Below are positions 12,824 to 24,690 of a stretch of 64,000 nt of DNA, in pieces. The position numbers and the translations under genes were made by a program. Under the pieces are notes generated by a model. It was not told where the DNA came from and made no database searches. It saw only the letters and a list, made by a program, of their open reading frames with translations. Each line of letters begins with the position of its first letter. Position 1 is the stretch's first letter. This DNA is from Phoronis australis. Its lineage: Eukaryota; Phoronida; Phoronidae. The stretch is taken from the NCBI GenBank assembly GCA_002633005.1, contig NMRA01000575.1:164610-228609 (forward strand), read 5' to 3'.

Positions 12824-13066
12824 GTGAGGTCGGCATAACAGTGCACACAGTGCAGTTACACCAAGACGTCCCACCACGTTTGTCCTCTCTATGTGTTTCA
12901 TCCCTCTCAACAACAGCCTTGTGCGTATTCGGCTTTACTATACTCGGGCTCAAACATATATCCATCCACTCACTTTGTGAAAAAATTCCTCATCACCACT
13001 GCTATGAACAATGTCTCCGTCACTCACGTCACTGTGTCAGTAATATGAGTCGTCGATTCCAGTCAT
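12824..13066 (-). pseudogene. P2X7-ballast-like ORF remnant
   Basis: Read on the minus strand from an ATG at 13066, it gives an acidic start (SDVSDGDIVHSSGDEEFF), a YMFEPEY motif, and then WCNCTVCTVMPTS just before the nested transposon cuts it. It aligns with the minus-strand ORF at 55604-55999. An in-frame stop and frameshifts are present. See that entry for the domain. Confidence 0.7.
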
Positions 13067-13401
13067 TTTCAAGCTACTAAATACTAAACGATCCCTAAGT
13101 CCAACGTAACTGAGTCCTCTAACGACATGGCTTGTCTTAGAATACATGTACTCGTTGATGGAAAGGTGTGACAACAATTTTAGGAAAGCAGTTCGGAAAT
13201 AACAGTAGAACAGATACTCACAGTAAATTCAAATGTAGGAGCAAAATGGCGGGAAAATTCATAACCACTGAACGTCACTTCCGGAGTAAGGCACGACTAA
13301 TTAATAAAATTATCGGAAGCCGTAATAAATTGAGAATTTTGTCTGGGATGATCAACGAACCGTATTGTTACTAAAATGACATGGAAAGTTTGCCTTCTCC
13401 T

Positions 13402-15283
13402 TTAAGGTTATCTCAAACCTTATTCACAAAAAATGACCATCTTTACAATATTTCACATGTGTCTAGAAACATACCTTATCTTCATTCTCGGGGAGCTAGA
13501 AAAACAAAAGATTTAACAGAACCACCTGGGAACCCCACAACCGCGTGGATATTTGTTTACTACTTATCAGAGGTCAATGGTTAAGGGCTTTCAATCAAAT
13601 TGAATCTCCCGCCAGGTACAGAACAGCTTCGTATACCCTCAGTCTTTTCATTCAAGAAATGGCCATAACATTGAGTCAACGAGGTGTACTTAAGGTAGAA
13701 TGGTGCCGGGGAAAACAAAAAAACAAAATGTAGTTTGATCCTAAGGGTGTTGTGCGTCTACATGCATACGACCGTTGGCGTTGAGAACGAACGCTACTGT
13801 CGCCCCAGGCCTCTGTGGTCATGAACACTGCAAGTTGTGAAAAGAGACAAATCCTCACCCTAATTCCCTCATTCAATTAATAAATTGACAATTCAATGTT
13901 TCCATCTCATGCTAACGACATGCTTTAACCACGGATTTGATTTTTGCTATTCATTTCTTTACGGTTTCGTATCAGTCACGTGTACAGGCTAAGTGTATAA
14001 CCAGTGAGCTATATACATAGAGGTGACATGACTATACTCGCAAGCTCTCCGGCGCACCAATACATCACTGCATTCCCAAAGTTTTTAGTATGGGTCTAAA
14101 ATTTTCTTGACCCGACGCCACTTGATTTATTTTATAAAACATTTGAGGTATGCGTGCATGTAAAGTCGTGTCATTGATCAATGGAATCGTACATGTTTGA
14201 GTACATGTGCATATTCGGGATTGAGGGCATACATTGTAGGCCGGTTTGAATAAAAGATGGGGGCAAAATTTTGCAAAACGATAGAGTTATGGAAACTGAA
14301 ATGTTAACATTAAGTACTTCAATAATAAAAGAAGAAGGCACGACACCAGATCCACCCTTTAGGCCTACTGGTTGGTAAGACAAGCACATATACATCGGAT
14401 AGCCGCGTGTGCCTGTGAACACCACAGTGACTGCTTGGGCGGCCGAAGCCGAGGTCGAAGTATGCATTTGCCCAGACCCAATTTCCCGAAAGGTGATTGA
14501 AAATGTCCACTTCAGGTTATACCAAGGAATAATAATTATGTTACAATGCAGATGTTTTTCAGAAACTAAAACGCATGTAAGGCGTGCTGAGGTGTCTCAA
14601 GGAAAATTACTTGAGATTTTCACTTGTCCAAGTTTAATCGGTATTTTTCTCGGCTTCGGCAAATCGATTTTATTTGAACTTAGGAACACAAGTTCTCGAA
14701 AACTGCCCGGTGGATTTCGCTGATATTTTGACTTCCGTTTTTTACAAAGATACCTTACGTTTTACGAGTTGATTTGTCATAGAAAACATTTGAAAAAAGT
14801 TTCATCGAAAGCGACCGAGGGGTTATTTTGCTATGAATGTACCTTTCTTAGAAATAAAATGTTGAGTTAAAAACGTAAAAATAATAATGGTACACTAATA
14901 CAAAATGTATTTTCATATAACCTAATACTTTTCTTTCAGAAAATGTATACTTGTACTACTTTACAAAGCTTAGTTTTTGATATACGATTTAGAATAGAGG
15001 CCACTAAATAAGGTTCTGCAATAACCTTAAGGACGGTAGCTTAAAAGCCACTCATCGAATATCCGCAAAACGTAGAGTTGCGCCATCAATGGCAAAGCGA
15101 AATTGGGGGCATGAGGGAACATGCGTGATTCGTATAATGCATGGATGTGAGTATACTTTCCAAATATTCAAAAATTAGGAACTGAAATGGAGTAAGTGGC
15201 TGTAAAATGAATAATAACATAATACAATCAAGATGCCGAAAAGTAGTATTCTTGTCAATTCTACAGTAAATGGTCCATTTCAG
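13402..15283. other. Intron remainder, no gene seen
   Basis: AT-rich intronic sequence with only short chance ORFs. A block near 14690 (GTTCTCGAAAACTGC then GGTGGATTTCGC) recurs near 21367, suggesting an unidentified dispersed repeat. Confidence 0.5.
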
Positions 15284-15419
15284 GGACGGTTGTACTCGTT
15301 GCGGATACTTTTGTACTCTTGCGAACCTGTTCGAAAAGATCAAAGTTGATCAGGGTGTCGACGTATTCCAGACTGTGAAAAACATTAGAGCCACTAGATT
15401 CCAGTTTATTACCAATGTG
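15284..15419 (+). CDS. PTP exon: D2 P-loop remnant
   Basis: 136 nt after a TTTCAG acceptor. It completes Leu372 and encodes DGCTRCGYFC, then DVFQTVKNIRATRFQFITNV. Together with the previous exon the P-loop reads HCLDGCTRCG: nucleophile Cys371 and Arg377 remain, but the Ser/Thr after Arg is Cys and the loop glycines are partly replaced. The phase matches both neighbours, which ties this distant exon to the same gene. Confidence 0.92.
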
Positions 15420-15826
15420 GTAAGTTTCAGCGAGTAACGATTGTGATAATTGGTCTTTGCTCAACGACTGCCGCAAGATTTAGCTGCAATTGTCTTCGTG
15501 TCCTTTAATTATTCCTGTGTTTCATTGACAACATCTATTGTCTTTCTACTGGCCTCAGTGCAGCGTGGCACGTTTTTGATTTTTCATCTTACAGTTTTCA
15601 AGGATCTTGCTTTGATGTTGCTTGGTCTTGGCCCGTGACAATCGAAATGATTTTATCTTTCAGGGAAAAGCTGATGTGGTTCTTTTTCGAATCAGGATAT
15701 CGTAGTTTGATTGAGATTCGGGCTGACAAGCGTAAAGTTTCTGGGCTACGTGCACTTAGTAATTGTTTTCCTCCATTTTCCTGGTGTCCACACTGCCTTT
15801 TCATCCTGTGTATTTTGTCTTTTCAG

Positions 15827-15901
15827 GCTCAGTACAACTCTTTGTACAGTATGGCTGAGCAGTTCATCCAGTCGTTTGACACGTACGCCAACTTCTCCTA
15901 G
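15827..15901 (+). CDS. PTP terminal exon with stop
   Basis: After TTTTCAG it encodes AQYNSLYSMAEQFIQSFDTY and then ANFS and TAG. This is the last D2 helix; family members end within a few residues of this point. The length and phase fit a natural C-terminus. Confidence 0.93.
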   Translation, partial: AQYNSLYSMAEQFIQSFDTYANFS

Positions 15902-16394
15902 TCGTTGCTGGTGAGAACGTGACCATGTTGACACCTATGCGTCAGTTATTGCGTTCCAGTTTCTATGTGTGGTAAATGTGATCCATGTTTGATTCTCCAT
16001 TGGTGCTTTGCAGCTTTTACTTCGCATTCATTTTTTCTCGGTCGGCAGTGATTTGGCAACATGGTATCTAGCTGAAGCCGACTGAAACAAAACGGTTTTT
16101 TAGGAGTCGTTAGCTCGGAGGCAGTCAACAGCCGAGTCCAAAATGTGGTCGCTTTGAAATTGATTCGGATTACGCGCATAATTTCAGCCGATTTTCACCT
16201 TGTCCACGTATGTGTACGCGTGTCACCGAATTTGTTTCCTTTTTCAGATCGATATTGTTCGTATTACAATGACTTTTAACACACCGGGCGCATTTAAACT
16301 GCACTTGCAAATCTTGGCACGCTCGAAGCGTCATTCATCGTCTAGTCGTTTTTGCGAAAAGTCGGTGCGAACTCTCAAGACCTACAGTGTTTAA
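15902..16394 (+). other. Presumed 3' UTR and downstream flank
   Basis: Directly follows the phosphatase stop codon. I see no AATAAA before the transposon copy that starts at 16395; the first clear AATAAA is near 17254, beyond that copy. The 3' UTR may therefore run through the repeat or use a variant signal. Confidence 0.4.
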
Positions 16395-17112
16395 AGGAGT
16401 ATGCCACCCAAAAAACAACTTATTTTGTATCAATTTAGCTCGAACATTTCTACGCGGTAACGGCAAGTTCGGTCGCGTTACCTGACACCTGACGGCAGAT
16501 AGAGGTGTTGAAATTGTCCATTGACGTCATTGATTTTACACGTAGTCAATTCAGCAGTTCACAACACGGGTTACAGGTGTCAGCTTATCGTTTGAATTCA
16601 TGGTTTAACACCAGTAAATCCTCAAACTTCGATTTAAGACCCTTAAAAATACACCAAGTTCTTATAAAACGTGTTGTTTTATTTTGCTGTTTCGGATTTA
16701 TTGGTATTTGGACACACATTTGCTTACAAATTTCGGCAGGCCAACTTATCAAGGTCCGTAGCAGGAGTTTGGGATCTGTTCGGAGAAAAATTCTAAGTAT
16801 CTTCAGTGAAATACAGACAAGAGAACCTGTATCGGTGTTGTTAATATTTGTGATTTTTGAGTTCTAAACACACAAAACGCTTGTTATCCCGGCCAGTGGC
16901 TCGGAACCCAATCAGGCCCGTCGCGGCCGAACTGACTGCTTAACCCCGGCCTGTGGCTCGGAACCCGATCAGGCCCGTCGCGACAGCCTGGACTTGCATG
17001 AACATAAACCAGCTTGAGTTGGAAACTAAACCTCCAGTCACAAAAAGACTACAACAGTGAGCCGAAGAAACAATGTGGACGTAATTATTTATGTCAATTA
17101 ACCACGAACTGG
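16395..17112 (+). mobile_element. Truncated THAP/TTAA-family element (second family)
   Basis: Begins TTAA-AGGAGTATGCCACCC and matches the left part of the element at 38194-39686 in order: GTTACCTGACACCTGACGGC, GGTGTCAGCTTATCG, GTGTTGTTTTATTT, and the CCGGCC-GGCTCGGAACCC block. No matching right end is seen, so the copy is broken at about 17112. It carries a local duplication of the CCGGCC...CGTCGCG block (about 16892-16925 and 16946-16982). No THAP ORF remains. It sits about 0.5 kb downstream of the phosphatase stop. Confidence 0.75.
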
Positions 17113-18092
17113 CGTGTTCAACGGTGGAAAAATAACGCACTGACTGAAATCGGACGCCCCCCTTACAGCTTTCAAATGTTCAGTTAAATGAGAAAGATAA
17201 TTGAACAATGTTAGTGCCGTGTACTGATACTTGTGTGATTTTGTATTTTTAATCAATAAATGTTTGCTATTACTTTAGTAGTCTATACTAAAAGATTGTA
17301 CACGTAATTGAACAAGTGGTTGCAATTTGACTAAGGTAGTTACATAATCACGGTGGTAACAAGTTTGATTACCATAACTTTTTATTCTTTCACAAACTTT
17401 AAGGCGAATGGTACTCAGTAGCTACAATCGATATTCGCTAATTTTCTACAAGTTTCAAGAACGCACCACTTCGCTTTCCAAGTGAACAAAGGATAATTTT
17501 GTTCTAAAAGAAGATTACTCACGCTACCGTTCTGTACAGACAACCTTTTTATGAAAAGGCAATGCTATTTGAACATAATCTACGCTAAGCAAAGTGCAGC
17601 TGTACTCATTCACAAGTTGTAAATGTGAAAACAAAAAAATCTGTAAATAGGTGACCTTTGCACTATTGACGTACCTTGCGGGCTCACATAGGTGGCATCA
17701 TGCAGTGTTATTCCTCTGCACCACGTCTGGACACAGTTAAGTGATTTACAGCGGATACCATTTAAAAACTCGTTCTGAAAAACATTTTGCAATGTTCAAC
17801 CTACTTCATACTCACATCGTCGCTATGCCAACCTGTATGTTGTGTTTGTAACTAATTTGACCATGCAATCACAGAGATTGAGTATTACCTTGCGAGTTCA
17901 CTTTAAGGGTCCCGGGGGTAGTTTTCGGACCCTACACACTAGCAACATGGATCACACCGATACAGTTAAATATTCCGGGCTACCATCGCGAATCAACAAG
18001 GAGCTAATACGGACGAAGACAGTGCCAAAAAGACACTCACGATGGAAATACGACAGATATAATGAGTTCCACGGGAGTTTTCCCAAGTTTGT
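17113..18092. other. No recognised gene
   Basis: AT-rich, with an AATAAA near 17254. An open frame starting at 17842 runs into the N-gap. Its sequenced 83 codons resemble no family I know, and its length is created by the gap. Confidence 0.4.
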
Positions 18093-18628
18093 NNNNNNNN
18101 NNNNNNNNNNNNNNNNNNNNNNNNNNNNNNNNNNNNNNNNNNNNNNNNNNNNNNNNNNNNNNNNNNNNNNNNNNNNNNNNNNNNNNNNNNNNNNNNNNNN
18201 NNNNNNNNNNNNNNNNNNNNNNNNNNNNNNNNNNNNNNNNNNNNNNNNNNNNNNNNNNNNNNNNNNNNNNNNNNNNNNNNNNNNNNNNNNNNNNNNNNNN
18301 NNNNNNNNNNNNNNNNNNNNNNNNNNNNNNNNNNNNNNNNNNNNNNNNNNNNNNNNNNNNNNNNNNNNNNNNNNNNNNNNNNNNNNNNNNNNNNNNNNNN
18401 NNNNNNNNNNNNNNNNNNNNNNNNNNNNNNNNNNNNNNNNNNNNNNNNNNNNNNNNNNNNNNNNNNNNNNNNNNNNNNNNNNNNNNNNNNNNNNNNNNNN
18501 NNNNNNNNNNNNNNNNNNNNNNNNNNNNNNNNNNNNNNNNNNNNNNNNNNNNNNNNNNNNNNNNNNNNNNNNNNNNNNNNNNNNNNNNNNNNNNNNNNNN
18601 NNNNNNNNNNNNNNNNNNNNNNNNNNNN
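18093..18628. other. Assembly gap (536 N)
   Basis: Run of N. Any ORF crossing it is an artefact. Confidence 1.
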
Positions 18629-21090
18629 AAATTAGGTATTACCTAGTGGTAATGATTAAAAGGTTTTGGCCTTAAATTTCTATTTTTGTACTTGAACAAC
18701 AACGGAGGAGGCTATGCTATTGTGACACCATTAAAGGCAAAGTTGCGCGCAGCTTACTTGAATTGAAATGATAATAATATTGATCTAGTCAAATGTTGGC
18801 AGAGATTGCTCAATAAATAGCCAGTTTGCTACTAAACTCGGTGACGTGTAACTTTCATAAGGTAAGTGGCTCCACAAAAATGGGTCATTTGACAAGTGTC
18901 GATTGTTGGCAAACGACCCTGGAAACTACAGGACAGTGTAATATTGATTATTGGCAAAGTATTGGACGGCAAGACTCTTCGCTTTTATAGGCTAATAATA
19001 AACATGCTGTGTGAAATCCCTCCAGACAAAAAAAATGTTCCAAAATCCCCTTACTGTGTCAATTTCATTCCCTCAAACTTAGTAACGTGGTTTGAATCGT
19101 GTGTAACTCTCACTGTAATCTTAAAAAGAAGTAAAGCTTTGAGTTTGTGTATCAGCTGGCGTGTAAAAAATTTGCGTGAGATAGATCACCGTCAACTTGG
19201 TTGGCCAGTGTCTTGTACTCGACTTGTCATTAATTACGGTTGTAAATAGCGTGTGCCCGATAGCAACTCCACTTCCAATGAAAGCAACTGACCACTGTCT
19301 TCGAATTTTCGAAATCTGTACACTGCAGGGGAGGTTACTGAGAACAATTTAGTGCAACACAACTAGTATCTTGTGACGTTGTTCCAATTGTGAGCTTTAT
19401 GGCACTCAGCATGCTGGGCAAGTTTATAAAATTCATGAGGATATCAACCGGGAAGCTATGTTATAGCGCTGTGACAGATAACACAGTTTTTGCATGTTAT
19501 ATTGAAAATCCAATTGTTTAAAATGATCCAATATATTGACGTCCTAAGTAAGAATTAGTTTTGTTACCCAAATTATAATTGGGTTGTTTTAGCCATAACT
19601 TAACACATGCTTTACGTAATTAGCCAATTACGGGAAGCTTTGTTGAGTTGACATTGAATAATATGATTCACTTCCATCATTCAACTTGTCTAAAATAACA
19701 ACGTTTGGCGTACTTGTTAGACCCAATGCAAAAGCAACCTAGCAGATTTCGGACGCACTGTTTTGAGTTCTTTAAGAATAGGGTCGCCATCTTTACAACA
19801 AAACTTTAAAAAAAATGATGATGTGGTTTGGAACTAGAGGTTTTGAATGGCGTCTCTTTTCCGACAAGGTCAGTTGGCCCTATGCCGGTGAGGCCACGTT
19901 CGTTTCTAATCAGTATCATTGGATTGCTATTCAGCTTAGAAAACCGATGAAGTGAGTGTTTTATTTCACCACTTTAATGTCATAAAAATGTTAACCTTTT
20001 TCAAAAAGTGCTATTAACAAATCTGCTATTTCTTGCCATAGCCCTTGTTAGCTAACAAATGAGAAGTTCTGTATTAAGCGCGTAGACCAATGACATCACA
20101 CGATAGTTATACCATGAGTGGTTTCCTTCCTGCACTTAGTGATTTCCGACGCCAATTTGTAAATTGGACGTCATTGACGACAACGGAAAGAGCAGATTCA
20201 CAACGCCGAAGCAAAGTAGCTTACTATATACGTGCACAGCATTAGTTGCTTCGGGAAAAAACATGATGTCCTACGAAAACTTTGCAGTCGTATAGTCGAC
20301 TGTTTGAAGCAAAATTCCAGATTTGTCGAAGGTGTTGTTCGGAGGAAAACGTTTTTTATAATTTTGGACAAAAATCGACTAACGCAGAACCCTGGGAATA
20401 TGTAAGTATTATCTTAACTGAGAGCAAAGATAGTAAAACAATCTTTCGTCAATTTGCTTACCAATTTTAAATTTCGATTTTTTCCGAACGACTATACATG
20501 TAGTCCTTTCTCCGCAAGAGATAGCTCCCCTGGACCGACGGTGGCACCACTATTGTTCCCATTTTAGGTTATCTCAAACCTTATTTAGTAGGCTCCATTC
20601 TAACACGTATATCGAAAAACTAAGGTTTGTTAACTAGGAAAAGTATATAGTTCATTAAAGAAAAGGATCAGGGACTTTAAAGCCTAACTTCAACGGAATT
20701 TTGTTATTTTACGTCTGTTGGGCTAACCAGATATTCCTGCCAAAAGAAGAAAACGCGCTTTCAATCACGCAAATGTAAACCTGTTTAATGATACAGAAGC
20801 TGTCTTTTCGTGCCATGTTGCGTAACCGCCAGATCCCAGCAGAACCAACAGAAGACCGATAACAGTGGTATTGAAGAGACAATCTGGATAGAACACCATT
20901 GCGCGCAGCTCGGTGTTTGAATTAAAAGGTGATTCTCACGGTGGCGTAGACAAAAGCAAGTCAATACGACAAACACTTTGTCATATTTGGTAATTTATGG
21001 CATGTACAGTAGCAGCAGGCAGAAGATGAGCAAGCAATGATTGCCTTGATGCAAACAAGAAGATGACGAGCAAGACGAAGAAACTGCTGG
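18629..21090. other. No recognised gene
   Basis: AT-rich sequence with short unsupported ORFs on both strands. A short block near 20567 (GGTTATCTCAAACCTTATT) also occurs at 13406, just outside the intronic transposon. Confidence 0.4.
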
Positions 21091-21327
21091 GTGACACCTT
21101 GGCTGGGCGTTGTGAGACGTGAGCACTTTGGCCACTACAACCAGTTTATGATCGAGCTCAGAAGAGAGGATCCAGCCTCGTTCCAGAATTGCCTCAGGAT
21201 TCAGCGAGAGATGTTTGAGGAGCTACTTGCCAGTGTTGGATCATATACGTATCACGAACAAGGACACCAACTACACAAATGCCTTGTACCCAGGGATGAA
21301 CACACACTCACCTTCCTCACACGTTAA
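21091..21327 (+). pseudogene. Harbinger (HARBI1-like) transposase N-terminal fragment
   Basis: Encodes RREHFGHYNQFMIELRREDP then FQNCLRIQREMFEELLASVG and a CLVPRDEHTLTF tail. The GHY-x-LM-ELR-EDP and F-x-NFLR-x-MF-ELL pattern is the N-terminal region of PIF/Harbinger transposases. The DDE catalytic part does not follow; a stop ends the frame at 21327. A 5'-end remnant only, about 75 residues of a usual 350-400. Confidence 0.75.
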
Positions 21328-21534
21328 CGAATTTTTAAATCGGGTGGCATTACGCACTGCAAATTCAGTTCTCGAAAACGGCTTGGTGGATTTCGCAGAA
21401 ACTTTCCAAATTTGATAGCTTTCAATACTGTTTGTCAATCTAAACTGTTTGACGATTTTTAGAACACTGAAATTTCAGCAGAAAACCGAATCTTTTATAC
21501 TACAAAGTAGGCCTGCAGGCACCTCAGCGTAACT

Positions 21535-22560
21535 TCAGTGGAAACGCCATTGCCGTACAAGCACCTTAATAACACCACCGGAAATGCCGCAGGAACGCAG
21601 TGGCACCCCAGTAAGAACGCAAAATTCTTTCCTGGCTCCGCAGTGGTACCCCCATAACCGCAGTGCTCCTGTGATAGTACCGAGGTAGCACCGCCATAAC
21701 CGCAGTAGAACCGCCACGAGATCTCCGTAGGGTCGCCATGACGGCGTTTTCCCGTTCAGTGACTTTACCAGACGTAGAGAATTGTGAGCGTGTGTTAAAA
21801 TCTAGCTCATTTGTTAACTGCCAAGCACAGTCTTTTTTCTGTTATGACATCAGGCAGGCAATTATCTGCTAGGCTTATTACAGACCACGTGTGAACACAG
21901 TAAAACCCAGAACATTCGGGAAAGAATAGAATGTCGTAGCTTCGGTTGCAGCTGTGCAATTTTGGCGATTCGAAAACTAAACATGATCAGCATTTGACGA
22001 GGAATTCAGAAATGCTATTGGTTCATGTTCAAATATGTTATAATTTAACTTCTGTTTTTAACAGCACTGCCCAGTCAGGCTAGATATGATCTTAGAGCAA
22101 TTATCGAACAAAAGAGAGTTGGCCATCCAACCGTGAGTGTCAGAATGGAGTTAATCGGTCGTGTAAGATATTGGCTGCAGTGGTCATCTTCCCAACTTGT
22201 TGTTGGGATATAGAATCGAACAAGTCCGGAGCAACGGGAAAACGCCGTAATTGTAATGCGGGAGCACGGCGTTAATGGAGGTGTCACTGCGGTCCTTGTA
22301 CTGTGCCAGGGCGGTCGATCATGACGGTATCGTGGCGATCCCACTGCGGATTGGACCAACCAGTGGTGGCACTGCAGAGGTGTTTAACATGTTCAAAGTT
22401 TCCACATTGACACCGCAAAAGTTCGCGGTTTTGACAGTTTTCCGCGGTGTTACGCGATCAATGTCGGAACCACTGCGGAACCACGGCGATCATGGCAGTG
22501 CCACTGCGGTTTATGCTGTACAAGCACCGCAGTGGCACCGCACTTCCCTAATGACGGGGG
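21535..22560. repeat. Degenerate CACTGCGG/CCGCAGTG repeat region
   Basis: Many spaced copies of CCGCAGTGGCACC-like words (21590-21720, mostly one orientation) and of their complement (22280-22540). A GTACAAGCACC block sits near 21556 and 22521. The opposed orientation suggests two arms of a decayed inverted-repeat element. No ORF is supported. Confidence 0.5.
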
Positions 22561-22565
22561 TATGA

Positions 22566-23723
22566 CGTTGTTTGAAGGCCGACCATTTTTCCTTTCTGTT
22601 GATACCTTGAGCATAGAATTTGATTTATGAATGAAGACTTTGGATTTATGAAAGCATGAACAGTCGTTAAATCTAGAATCAGCATACGGTGCGTTACCAA
22701 TCATTGATAAAAGCAATAGCGCGAGAAAAAAGAAGCGTGTTCACTTTTCATGGGCTGGGCATCCATTACGTGAAATCCGTTCAACTCTAAATCAGTTTTT
22801 ACTGAGTCATTCGAGATACTGTTAGTGTGTATTATCCAACACACTATAGTTTACGAATATGAGTACACATTGGAAGTTCGAAATCGGAGAGCAGATTATG
22901 AGCTCTGCTTCGGTCGGCCTTTGCTTCTCACCTCTTATTTCAAGAGAACGTACCTGTAAGATAATTCAATGTCCACTATATTCTGTTTCTTGCAGAAGCA
23001 CATTTTAAGTGGATCAGCAATCTTTTTAACGTCATTGGTATTCGCTTCAAGTGAGGTTACACATACCCGCAGCAATCTTCCATTACAGTCCAGGTTTTTT
23101 TTCCCTTCATCAATCATTAGCGTAATTTACGAGCTTATTTTACGGGCGTAAACTACGACCCTACACTTTTTTCGGAGCTTGTTTTATTGAACACCCGATT
23201 TTGCATTGTATATAGCGATTACATTTGTAAAGCACGGGTATGAAAAGTATCTCATGACTGCAATATACGAACGCTAGTTATGAAATACCCCCCTCCAAGT
23301 CATCAACCATTGTTCAAAGAATTCTGCTTAGCCTATTTCTCATGACAAATGAAGGTATTGTTAATCTTCGAGATTTATGCGGTGGGCGTAAGCTGGTCGC
23401 GTGGTCATCACCCATTGGACGTGCTTATTAATTTCCTATAATACGCCCTTGATGTCGCATGGGAATCGTACCTCACTCGGTTACCTACATGTATGCATGC
23501 TTGTAATTACTCTGCGCGTGCAAGCGCAGAGTACTGTTGTTCCTGGATTTTCTTCAATTTTATTGTTACTCTTCTCATTCTTCTTATTTTTCTTCTTATT
23601 CTTCTTCCGACCAACTGTGAGGCTTAATAACTCCAAATTGGGTGCAGGTACGGTCTTTAAATTCAGCATATGACTTTTCACAGTATATAAATTTTGATTG
23701 GTTATATAATAATTTTCCATATT
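22566..23723. other. No recognised gene; polypyrimidine tract
   Basis: AT-rich. A TTCTTCTT-rich tract lies at about 23555-23612. The ORFs here are low-complexity or random-looking. Confidence 0.4.
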
Positions 23724-24690
23724 GCACCAGAAGAGGTCCTTTGGTGCAAAGGTCATATAATTTTCAAAATGATACTCCTCCTTTAGTTTTGAAGCTATCT
23801 TTTTCAAATTCCGTGCACAGGTTTAAGTTAACATAACAATTTAAAAAATTAGTTTTCTAAGTAATCGGGTCATCCCATCAGGTAAAATAAGTCAAAGGTC
23901 ATTAGGTGCAAACTAAAATTTTGAGCTAGATACTTTTAATTGACAGGTCTGATTACCACACGTAAATCCACTCGGAATGCAAAGTTTCAGGTCATTTAGT
24001 GAAAACATGGGGTCATTAGGTGCATTTTTCTTCCGAAAATTTGACCTTTTCAACCAGCAAGTATCCTGATGTGTCAACCGTTAGACAACTGTGATTCTCA
24101 GCGTTAAGCACATTTTCCATGGGCTTTGCAATAATTCTCCTAAAGAAGGTTAAAATGCACCGGATAAGGTCAATCAGTGCAAAGGTCATGTAACGTTCAA
24201 AATGTTATATCTCTTACGTTTTTCAAGGATTTCTTTTCAATTTCAGCACACTGGTGTAAGTCAACATGCCAAGTGAATACCCTACTTTACTTCGCAATAG
24301 GCCTCACCAATCAGAAAAAATAAATCAAAGGTCAATGAGTGTAAACTAAAATTTTGAGCTAGAAACTCCAGAATTACGTATCTGTTTACTAAGTGCGATT
24401 GAGTTTGAATTCTAAATTTTCAGGTCATTTGGTGCACCCGTGGGGTCATTAGTTTAATTTTTCTTCTGAAAGTTTGACTAATTCATTCATCTTGTATTCT
24501 GAAGTGCTTAAAGTAAAACATCTGTGATTATTAGCATTAACCACACTTTTAATCGAGTTAACAATTACTCCCTCATCGGGGCTCATAATGCACCGGAAGA
24601 GGTCAATTAGTGGAAAGGTCATCAAAAAATTAATATGTAATTTCTCCTACAATTTTAAAGAATTCCTTTTCATATTGGTAAACGGGTTGC
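23724..24690. repeat. 433-bp tandem repeat, about 2.2 copies
   Basis: The anchor GCACC[A/G]GA-AAGGTC occurs at 23724, 24157 and 24590, exactly 433 bases apart each time. The units share GTGCAAAGGTCAT, CTAAAATTTTGAGCTAGA and CAGGTCATTTxGTG. The third unit is partial. Sub-motifs of the GGTCATTxGGTGCA type recur inside each unit. The units have diverged, so this is an old satellite-like array. Confidence 0.8.

Larger units (their letters stand above)
8390..13401 (+). mobile_element. THAP/TTAA DNA transposon (Kolobok-like), 5.0 kb, in PTP intron
   Basis: The ends are AGGAGAAGG...CCTTCTCCT, flanked on both sides by TTAA (8386-8389 and 13402-13405). The long terminal inverted repeats share further blocks (CATGTCATTTT, GAAGTGACGTT against AACGTCACTTCC). 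The interior has a THAP-type ORF on + near the left end and a P2X7-ballast-like ORF on - near the right end. TTAA duplications plus a THAP-containing transposase fit the Kolobok superfamily; piggyBac shares TTAA but not THAP. The element is split by a second TTAA element (9369-12819) and its ORFs are broken, so it is dead. A shorter sister copy is at 54641-56332. Confidence 0.85.
1..15901 (+). other. Receptor-type protein tyrosine phosphatase gene, 3' half
   Basis: Eleven exons with AG/GT boundaries join into one open frame of 1326 nt (441 residues plus TAG). Residues 1-181 are the C-terminal two thirds of a catalytic D1 domain and residues 182-441 a full D2 domain. The enzyme family removes phosphate from phosphotyrosine on the inner face of the plasma membrane; D2 domains usually regulate rather than catalyse. 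D1 keeps the general-acid loop (WPD at residues 54-56) and the P-loop HCSAGVGRTG (Cys90, Arg96). D2 has WPN in place of WPD (Asn335) and HCLDGCTRCG as P-loop. The HCL-G-R-G-FC pattern in D2 and the GDT-IP stretch after D1 resemble vertebrate PTPRK/M/T/U. The membrane span, ectodomain and first part of D1 are upstream of the window; 1-1101 is intron. Family assignment is near certain, subfamily moderate. Confidence 0.93.

Noticed and set aside
8386-13405. piggyBac assignment for the TTAA elements
   Set aside because: TTAA fits, but the terminal sequence and THAP domain point to a Kolobok-like element.
17842-18675. 277-codon open frame
   Set aside because: Most of it is the N-gap; the sequenced part resembles no family.
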